NCBI GenBank assembly: GCA_903821255.1
Contig: CAIJKT010000550.1
Coordinates: 1 to 5,187 of the forward strand
Direction: 5' to 3'
From: an uncultured Lentisphaeria bacterium
GTDB taxonomy: Bacteria > Verrucomicrobiota > Lentisphaeria > Victivallales > Victivallaceae
DNA: 5,187 nt
Position numbers and translations under genes: made by a program. The notes beneath the pieces were generated by a model. The model saw only the letters and a program-made list of their open reading frames with translations. It ran no database searches and was not told the DNA's origin. Of the stretch, positions 1-5,187 are shown in pieces. Position 1 is the first letter of the stretch; each line of letters opens with the position of its first letter.

Positions 1-22
1 ATATCTGCTTGAAAATCATAAT
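1..22 (-). pseudogene. In-frame continuation of the SNF2 gene after the stop codon
   Basis: After the TAA at 23-25 the same frame reads I-M-I-F-K-Q-I and then a single T at the window edge. SNF2 proteins commonly have a stretch of the form RRGIILxxLMRFKQICNHP at this point. The residues before the stop (RRVIIFK), the stop itself and the seven residues after it align with that pattern without a gap, the stop falling on the variable position before L/I-M. The next codon begins with T, which is compatible with the expected Cys. I infer that the rest of the helicase continues beyond the left edge. Confidence 0.6.
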
Positions 23-2122
23 TTACTTGAAGATAATGACTCGCCGCTGGATGTCGTCGAGTTCCTTGAGTTCCTTCGCCATGCCGCGGACAGTCTGCTG
101 GTACAGCAGCGCCTGGGGCCGGGTCAACTGGCAGTAAACTTTCATTTCCGTCTTGTCGGGCAGGTCGGAAATAATATGCTTGTTAGTTTTCAACCGGCGC
201 AGGATGTACGGCTGGGTCAGACGGCGCAGCGGGGCATAATTAATGCTGCCGTCCTCCGTATTCAGTTTCTTTATAAAATCTTTGAAATGAGTGAGATTGC
301 CGAGCAGTCCCGGCGTGATGTAATCGAAGATACTCCACAAATCGGTCAGGCGGTTTTCCACCGGGGTGCCGGTCAGGGCCAGACGCCGGGAACTGCGCAG
401 TGCGCGCACGGCTTTGCTCTGCTGCGACTGCGGATTTTTGATGGCCTGGGCTTCATCCACGACCAGCGCCGTCCAGTTTATTTCGCGCAGTTTGGCCTGT
501 CTCAGCAACATGCCGTAGGTGGTTACAACCGCGTCGAAACTGCTTAAAAACATTTCCGGCTCCCGGTCCAGCGCGGCCAGTTCCGGGCCGGTCAGCACCA
601 TCGGATGCAGAATGCCGAAGCGCAATTCCGGAGTGAATCTGGCGGATTCCCGCTCCCAGTTTTTCAGCAGCGAAGCCGGCACCACCAGCAGCGCCGGAGT
701 CCGGGCCGTGTCGCCGCGCTGCTTCAGCAAAGCCAGCAAGGTCAGGACCTGAAGCGTCTTGCCCAGCCCCATGTCATCGGCCAGACAGCCGCCGAGTCCG
801 AGCTCCGTCATCCGCCAGAGCCATTTCACGCCGTCCAACTGGTACGGGCGCAGGGTGTGCGCCAGCAGCTCCGGCAGTTCCGGCACCTGACTCTTCGCCG
901 GGCTTTCCAGGTCCTCGCGCAGTTGCGTTAGGTCGCCGACCGCATTGATCGCGCTGAACTGCCGGTCCATGTCCGGCAGTCCGGGTCCGCCCGGCAGCCG
1001 CGCTCCGGCCAGCAGCCGCAGTCCCTGCATGAATGATAATCCGTCAGCGGCGGCGCGTCCGGCGTCCTCCCACTGTTCCAGCAATTGTCTGATTTTGTCG
1101 GGCTCGGCCTCCACCCACTGGCCCCTGATCCGCACCAGCCCGCCGTCGGAGTTCAGCATTTGCTCCAGTTCCTCTTTGGTCAGCGGAACGCCGTTCAGAC
1201 TGGTTCTGACCGAGAAATCCAGCAATGCGTTGATGCCCAGTTTCTGCCCCTGCTTCAAATCAATATTTACCGACACCTGCACTTTGCCGGGCGCCGAGGT
1301 CTTCCACAGATTGGCGATGCGGACAATGATCCCGGCCTCTTCCATCGCCGGAATGTCCTGCAAAAAAGTATAGGCCTGGCGGGCAGTCCACGCCTGCGGC
1401 TGGAAAATCTCCCGGCTGGCCGCCATCTCCGCGACCAGTTTGCTGCGCTCGCCCGCCGCCTGCACCGGTTTAAGCAGCGCCAGCAACGCGTTGCGGTCGC
1501 TGGCATAGGCTTTCAGCGCCGCGCCCAGCGGCAGATGCTTGGGTTTGTCGTTCTCCGACAGGCGGTGAATGAAAGTAGCCATAAACGCGAAAGGATGGTC
1601 GCCGGACGCGTCCTGTTTGTTTTCCGCCAGGTGAAAGCTGACTTTACCCACCTGTTTCCAGGCCGGATTCAGTTTCCTCAGGCATTCGCTGAAACTGCCG
1701 GAAAAAGTCCGGAACTCCGTCTGGATGCACTGTTCCAGCAAGCCCCACAAGGTCAGCAGCGTTTCCGCGCTGAGATATTCGGTCCCGCGCAGCGGCGGCG
1801 CTTCCAGTACCTCAAAACCGAAGTACGGCAAATCCGGACGGACGCTGTTGAAAGTAGCCTCCAGCTCCGCGTCCGCCGGTTCCGGCGCATGACAGAGCCG
1901 GGTCAGAAATTCCCTGGCCAGCTTGCGGAAATATTGAAACGCCACCGGCATTCCGGCCGGCAGCTCCTCCCGCACCAGCGCCAGCAGTCCCTCCCCGCTC
2001 CCGGCGGCAAAGCCGTCAAGCAGCCGTCTGGCGGTTTCATCCGGCAATTCCCAGCCGTCAGCACCGCCGGAGGCCTCAAGCCGCAAATGCCCCGCCGGAC
2101 TCAATAAAAGTTCAATCTTCAT
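23..2122 (-). CDS. SNF2/SWI2-family helicase, cut short by an in-frame stop before the C-terminal helicase domain
   Basis: The protein belongs to the SNF2-like superfamily 2 ATPases, which translocate on double-stranded DNA and remodel DNA-protein complexes. With the ATG at 2122 it has 699 residues. Residues about 242-352 resemble the DUF3670 (SNF2-associated) domain, ending in LVRIRGQWVE. The first RecA-like domain follows: LRPYQLDGVKWLW (424-436), motif I DDMGLGKT (449-456), motif Ia LLVVPASLLKNWE (478-490), motif II DEAQ in place of DEAH (556-559), motif III LTGTPVENR (583-591) and LRRLK (641-645). The second RecA domain with motifs IV-VI is missing because of a TAA at 23-25, whereas bacterial relatives usually run to about 1000 residues or more. 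I chose the ATG because a TTG 15 bases upstream has no ribosome site; the ATG's own site is also weak. The gene is GC-rich, unlike the two genes upstream. Without the second domain the product should not be an active translocase, so this is probably a pseudogene unless the stop is an error. Confidence 0.93.
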   Translation of the reverse strand: MKIELLLSPAGHLRLEASGGADGWELPDETARRLLDGFAAGSGEGLLALVREELPAGMPVAFQYFRKLAREFLTRLCHAPEPADAELEATFNSVRPDLPYFGFEVLEAPPLRGTEYLSAETLLTLWGLLEQCIQTEFRTFSGSFSECLRKLNPAWKQVGKVSFHLAENKQDASGDHPFAFMATFIHRLSENDKPKHLPLGAALKAYASDRNALLALLKPVQAAGERSKLVAEMAASREIFQPQAWTARQAYTFLQDIPAMEEAGIIVRIANLWKTSAPGKVQVSVNIDLKQGQKLGINALLDFSVRTSLNGVPLTKEELEQMLNSDGGLVRIRGQWVEAEPDKIRQLLEQWEDAGRAAADGLSFMQGLRLLAGARLPGGPGLPDMDRQFSAINAVGDLTQLREDLESPAKSQVPELPELLAHTLRPYQLDGVKWLWRMTELGLGGCLADDMGLGKTLQVLTLLALLKQRGDTARTPALLVVPASLLKNWERESARFTPELRFGILHPMVLTGPELAALDREPEMFLSSFDAVVTTYGMLLRQAKLREINWTALVVDEAQAIKNPQSQQSKAVRALRSSRRLALTGTPVENRLTDLWSIFDYITPGLLGNLTHFKDFIKKLNTEDGSINYAPLRRLTQPYILRRLKTNKHIISDLPDKTEMKVYCQLTRPQALLYQQTVRGMAKELKELDDIQRRVIIFK

Positions 2123-2261
2123 ATTACTTATTGTCAATAAAGCAGTTTAAAACATTTTTCACCACAAAACACACGAAATACAATAAAGCGTCAAACATGA
2201 TTTATACATAGTTTTCATTCATTTTATACACAAAACGAAAAATTCATATGCGTTATCATGT
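2123..2261. other. AT-rich intergenic gap between receiver gene and SNF2 gene
   Basis: This 139-base gap is the only non-coding stretch in the window and is strongly AT-rich. On the minus strand it contains two copies of TGTATAAA (2230-2223 and 2208-2201), whose TATAAA cores resemble sigma-70 -10 boxes. Neither has a convincing -35 box at 16-18 bases. A TTGACG at 2195-2190 could be a -35 box but has only TGTTTT at the matching -10 position. A promoter for the SNF2 gene is plausible here because of the gap and the composition change, but I cannot fix its position. No GC-rich hairpin with a T-run follows the receiver gene stop, so I see no intrinsic terminator. Confidence 0.4.
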
Positions 2262-3902
2262 TTATTTCGGTAAACTCACAAAATCCACTCCTATTCGTCC
2301 CTTATTAGAAACGAGCATCTGAAGGAAGCGACAGGCATATTCATAACGTAGTTGTGCTATAACTTCAAATTCTATAACTTCAAGACTCGGAATCTGCTTG
2401 TCTACAATAAAGCGATGAGCTTTTAATTTTTTGCTTTCGGCAAAACGACCTTCTTTTTCGGCGTAAAATACTTCATAGTGAGGATTGGAGTTGTTAGACT
2501 CCCTGAAACGCAATGAGATATTTTTATCTCCATGCCGAATAAAAATATATTCTGAATCTCTCGCATCACAAAGAAGGCCATCATCGCCAATTTCCAGTTT
2601 TACCGCAGTATATGGCATCCACTCTTTTGTAGTATTTTTCTTCCATTTTAATGAATTTTGCTCCGGCACCAAATCACAGGAACAATTTAATACCAACCAG
2701 TATTCTTCTCCATCTTCTTTTTTACGAAATAGAATAATCCCTGTAGTCAAATGTACGGCTATAACTTTGCCGTAGGAACATAAATATTTATTCAAGGCAT
2801 GAAAAATATCTGATCTATCAGAGGGAATAAGTTTTTTTACGTCAGGAAACAATTCAAAACTATTTTTTTTGCCACTGAAATATTTTTCAATAATACTTAC
2901 AGATAACTCTGACATTAAATTTTCAGCCAACGCAGTAATATTCCATGCAGAATTTTGCGCCTTTGGTTTTGCATAGGTAACCCATCCATTTACAGTATTC
3001 TTATCACTAAGAATTGAACTGATGTGTTCAGGGGCATTACCTTTTAACTCATTGAGTAATCCATGCAATGTCAAATTTACGGGATGAGGCATCCATGCTT
3101 TTAAACTATTTTCTAGCTGAGTCCATGTCTGATCAGGGTGCGTATCCTTCTTGCCAGCAATACAGATAAAAACCCCATTTCCAGTAATATATTTGCCTTC
3201 AATATCTGCTCTTATCTCATCAAAGACACCATTATGGTGGCCCTTGAGAAATAATTCATCGATTGCATATTTTACAACACCTAGCGTATACCGCTTATCA
3301 GTAGTTTTTTTTATGTGTTTTTCAATCTCGGTTAAAAGGGGTTTTATTCCATCTTTACCATCACACAAATAATTGATAGCATCTTTTACCGAAAGCCTGC
3401 TCTTAACATATTCTAATATATCATTATTATTATCAATGAATTCCTTAGTCTCTCTATCCAATTCCTGATATTGAACTTTCTTTAAAGCTAAAAATATTTC
3501 AAAAATTATTTTGCTGTATTCGCCTTCAGCATAACTTGAATAGACTATAATTAGATTAAAAGATGGAGAACCTGCCAGCTTTTTTATTATATCCAGAGCA
3601 TCAGAAGAATCTGTGTCATCCTTGGGGTTTAAATGATAGTCGATGATCAACAGATCGCTATTGGAAATCATATAAGGTATTTGACTCTTTGAACAATTTT
3701 CCATAGGATTCTCAAATGAACATGATAATCTTTTCTCATTCTGAAAAAACTTGAAAAGTTCAATTGCTTTATCAGTTTTTAATCCTGCTTTTCCCTTAGA
3801 TTCCAAAAGGTTACCATAAGATGGAAATTCGTCATCTATCACTAAAACGTTTTTTATCTGGTCAAGAAAAGTTTTGGCTACTAACTGCTGATAATCACTC
3901 AT
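2262..3902 (-). CDS. Receiver-domain protein with a large unclassified C-terminal region (probable effector or regulator of the adjacent kinase system)
   Basis: The protein has 546 residues from the ATG at 3902. Its N-terminus folds like a response-regulator receiver: hydrophobic strand VLVIDDE with acidic pair D23/D24, strand LLIIDYH with probable phospho-acceptor D88 (codon 3639-3641), and strand LIIVYSS with S122/S123 at the usual Thr/Ser position. The stretch between D24 and D88 is longer than in a classical receiver, and I see no clear conserved Lys near residues 140-150. Residues about 150-546 show no helix-turn-helix, GGDEF, ATPase or nuclease signature I can name. Visible marks are KAWMPHPVNL (268-277), YWLVLNCSCDLVP (401-413) and a terminal LRYEYACRFLQ...RIGVDF (518-541). 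I recall similar W-P-P, CDLV and RIGxDF elements in receiver proteins paired with such kinases, but cannot confirm it here. No signal peptide or membrane helix is seen. A TTG at 3923 in frame is the other possible start, but the ribosome site fits the ATG. The receiver call is fairly firm; the function of the rest is unknown. Confidence 0.87.
   Translation of the reverse strand: MSDYQQLVAKTFLDQIKNVLVIDDEFPSYGNLLESKGKAGLKTDKAIELFKFFQNEKRLSCSFENPMENCSKSQIPYMISNSDLLIIDYHLNPKDDTDSSDALDIIKKLAGSPSFNLIIVYSSYAEGEYSKIIFEIFLALKKVQYQELDRETKEFIDNNNDILEYVKSRLSVKDAINYLCDGKDGIKPLLTEIEKHIKKTTDKRYTLGVVKYAIDELFLKGHHNGVFDEIRADIEGKYITGNGVFICIAGKKDTHPDQTWTQLENSLKAWMPHPVNLTLHGLLNELKGNAPEHISSILSDKNTVNGWVTYAKPKAQNSAWNITALAENLMSELSVSIIEKYFSGKKNSFELFPDVKKLIPSDRSDIFHALNKYLCSYGKVIAVHLTTGIILFRKKEDGEEYWLVLNCSCDLVPEQNSLKWKKNTTKEWMPYTAVKLEIGDDGLLCDARDSEYIFIRHGDKNISLRFRESNNSNPHYEVFYAEKEGRFAESKKLKAHRFIVDKQIPSLEVIEFEVIAQLRYEYACRFLQMLVSNKGRIGVDFVSLPK
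3895..3902 (-). other. 8-base stop/start overlap (ATGAGTGA) coupling kinase and receiver genes
   Basis: The receiver start ATG and the kinase stop TGA lie within ATGAGTGA in different frames. Together with the ribosome site just upstream, this indicates one mRNA and translational coupling, as expected for two proteins needed in a fixed ratio. Confidence 0.85.
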
Positions 3903-5187
3903 TGCATACTCCTTCAAATTCAATCACAAAATTAGCACCGGCAAGACGCTTCTCATTATCAATACCATAATGTATTTCATGGCGGCCCAATGCAAGGTTT
4001 GTCTTGCAGAGATATAATCCAACTCCGCGTCCTTGAATTCTGCGTGTAAAGAAAATCTTGAACAGACTTTCTTGATCGGCAGAAGAAATTCCCGGACCAT
4101 TATCCGACACAAATACTTTTCCATCAACAAAATCAAGCATAATTTCCGGCTTGCCATTGTTTTTCTGGCATACCCAATAAATAGCATTATTAACTAGGTT
4201 TATAAATACCGGATAAATTCTTGCCCGATACTCTTCAATGGCAAGTTTGTCAAAGGAATCGGTTGCATGAAAATTAATATCGGACGCATTCAATCGTTCT
4301 TTAAAAAAATCATTGACATAATTAAAGATCATTTTACCGGTTATCACTGATCGGGAATACTTGGCTCCTGACAGTTTAAGCGGGCTTAAAAATCTTATCC
4401 GTTCCATAAGCTCCCGATGGGATTCCAAAGCTGTTATATATGCTTCAGTACTCTGTATTTCCTTCGGCAACTGCTGCAAGTGACGCTGCGTCGTATGTTC
4501 AAGGCGGTCGAGTTCATGCGCCACCAGTTCAACGGTAATACCCAGCTGTGCTAAAGAAGTAAATTTTTCAAGATCTTCCTGAAGTCTCTCGTTTTCATCA
4601 CTGTTATAGCTTACTGCCGTATCCAGTTCAACGCCTTCGGCTAATGCCTTCAAAGCGCGAATATACGGCTCATAGTATTCTCTGAATTCTGCAAAAAGTT
4701 CATCTCTGACATTGTCCATTTCATCGATTACTTCAGACAATGTCATCGAGTTCTTTTCAAAAGCAGCGACAAGATTTACAGTTTCTGCTTGAAATTTAAA
4801 ACTGTCTTCTTCAACCCTTAATAGAATTTTTGCTTTCTCCGCATTAATTAAACTACAAAGCTCATTTCCCCATTTACTGATCTGATCATGAAGTGCTTTT
4901 GCATGGCGCAGACTGGTTGAAAGCAACACATTTTCAGGAGGAATATCATCATGCTTTTCAATGAATTCAATTACCTGTTTGTTCAAATTTTCCAGACGAG
5001 AGGAAAATGACTGAAAATCATCGTTAAAACTATGAAAATCGTCTTCATAAGGTCCGAGTTTTGCCGGTTTGAAAGAAATGCTTAAAGAATTCTTGGCATC
5101 AGCCAAATCGACAATTCTGCTTTGGCATATTTTTACAGATTCTACAGATTGAGCTTTAATGCCTTCGACCGCAGAGTTTTCTATCTC
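3895..5187 (-). CDS. Histidine-kinase-like ATP-binding protein, 5' end outside the window
   Basis: The frame is open from the window edge (5187) to a TGA at 3895-3897, giving 430 visible codons. The first 27 (starting EIENSAVEG) precede a TTG at 5106 that lacks a ribosome site, so the true start lies beyond the window. In edge-based numbering, residues about 45-195 are charged and helical, probably coiled coil. An H-box follows, LVAHELDRLEH, with candidate phospho-accepting H224 (codon 4516-4518), then a HATPase_c domain: N-box FINLVNNAIYW (328-338), G1 DNGPGI (362-367), F-box LFKIFF (375-380) and G2 GRGVGLYLCK (386-395). All nucleotide-binding boxes look intact. No membrane helix is visible, suggesting a soluble sensor that autophosphorylates and passes phosphate to a receiver. 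The overlapping receiver gene is the obvious partner. From memory, the H-box context resembles kinases that carry a second Hsp90/MORC-like ATPase domain at the N-terminus; whether this one does cannot be seen here. Confidence 0.92.
   Translation of the reverse strand, partial: EIENSAVEGIKAQSVESVKICQSRIVDLADAKNSLSISFKPAKLGPYEDDFHSFNDDFQSFSSRLENLNKQVIEFIEKHDDIPPENVLLSTSLRHAKALHDQISKWGNELCSLINAEKAKILLRVEEDSFKFQAETVNLVAAFEKNSMTLSEVIDEMDNVRDELFAEFREYYEPYIRALKALAEGVELDTAVSYNSDENERLQEDLEKFTSLAQLGITVELVAHELDRLEHTTQRHLQQLPKEIQSTEAYITALESHRELMERIRFLSPLKLSGAKYSRSVITGKMIFNYVNDFFKERLNASDINFHATDSFDKLAIEEYRARIYPVFINLVNNAIYWVCQKNNGKPEIMLDFVDGKVFVSDNGPGISSADQESLFKIFFTRRIQGRGVGLYLCKTNLALGRHEIHYGIDNEKRLAGANFVIEFEGVCNE
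3909..3915 (-). promoter_or_regulatory. Ribosome binding site that fixes the receiver gene start
   Basis: The minus strand reads GAAGGAG, then six bases (TATGCA), then ATG at 3902. This near-consensus Shine-Dalgarno site at good spacing selects the ATG over the TTG at 3923, which lies upstream of the site. The site is inside the end of the kinase gene, so ribosomes finishing the kinase could restart on the receiver gene. Confidence 0.85.

Noticed and set aside
1267..1506. Minus-strand frame inside the SNF2 gene (79 codons).
   Set aside because: It is a shifted frame inside the DUF3670-containing coding region, Arg-rich with no domain or ribosome site.
176..2107. Several plus-strand open frames opposite the SNF2 gene, the longest at 1085-2107 (340 codons).
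   Set aside because: They lie antisense to a clearly homologous helicase in a GC-rich gene, where long antisense frames arise by chance. Their translations are rich in Arg, Gln and His and show no recognisable domain.
2132..2137. TTGACA on the minus strand as a -35 box.
   Set aside because: Any matching -10 would fall inside the SNF2 coding sequence, and the hexamer 17 bases on (TGAACT) is a poor match to TATAAT.
2240..2262. Possible terminator after the receiver gene (T-rich run with CATATG nearby).
   Set aside because: There is no stable GC-rich stem before the T-run, only a short palindrome, so it does not meet the form of an intrinsic terminator.
3903..3923. TTG start at 3923 for the receiver protein (553 residues).
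   Set aside because: The good ribosome site GAAGGAG lies downstream of this TTG and six bases before the ATG at 3902, so the shorter protein is preferred.
3924..4187. Minus-strand frame of 87 codons inside the kinase gene.
   Set aside because: It overlaps the intact HATPase boxes of the kinase in another frame and has no independent support.

Overview
The window holds three genes, all on the minus strand, so transcription runs from high to low coordinates. In transcription order they are a histidine-kinase-type ATPase that enters from the right edge (5' end outside the window), a 546-residue receiver-domain protein overlapping it by 8 bases, and, after a 139-base AT-rich gap, an SNF2/SWI2-family helicase that hits an in-frame stop before its second helicase domain. 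I see no RNA genes, CRISPR array, insertion sequence or tRNA. The organism is a bacterium, because the gene families, Shine-Dalgarno site and overlapping genes are bacterial. I cannot name a lineage. The SNF2 gene is GC-rich (single lines counted by eye range from about 37 to 80% GC, mostly 55-60% or more), which hints at a host of moderate to high GC.

Right part (2262-5187): the kinase and receiver genes are AT-rich (lines counted by eye are about 28-50% GC) and clearly form an operon. The receiver gene's ATG overlaps the kinase stop in the sequence ATGAGTGA, and its GAAGGAG ribosome site lies inside the kinase gene. The kinase has an H-box histidine followed by a complete HATPase domain with N, G1, F and G2 boxes, preceded by a long helical, probably coiled-coil region. 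No membrane segment is visible, so it is probably cytosolic. The second protein has an N-terminal receiver domain with an acidic pair and a phospho-acceptor Asp, then about 400 residues that match no DNA-binding or enzyme output domain I recognise. This sensor-kinase plus receiver-effector layout resembles two-component-like systems predicted or shown to act in bacterial conflict with phage (Detocs uses related logic). A defence role is inference from architecture and setting.

Left part (1-2122): the SNF2 protein carries an N-terminal region of its own, a DUF3670-like domain and helicase motifs I, Ia, II and III. It then stops at 23-25 (TAA). The seven codons after the stop, still in frame, read IMIFKQI, which is what the family has just before its CNHP motif. 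The stop therefore looks like a nonsense change in a once full-length gene, or a sequencing error, and not a natural end.

The sharp base-composition change at about 2120-2270 suggests that the kinase/receiver pair was acquired separately from the SNF2 gene and sits next to it at an island boundary.
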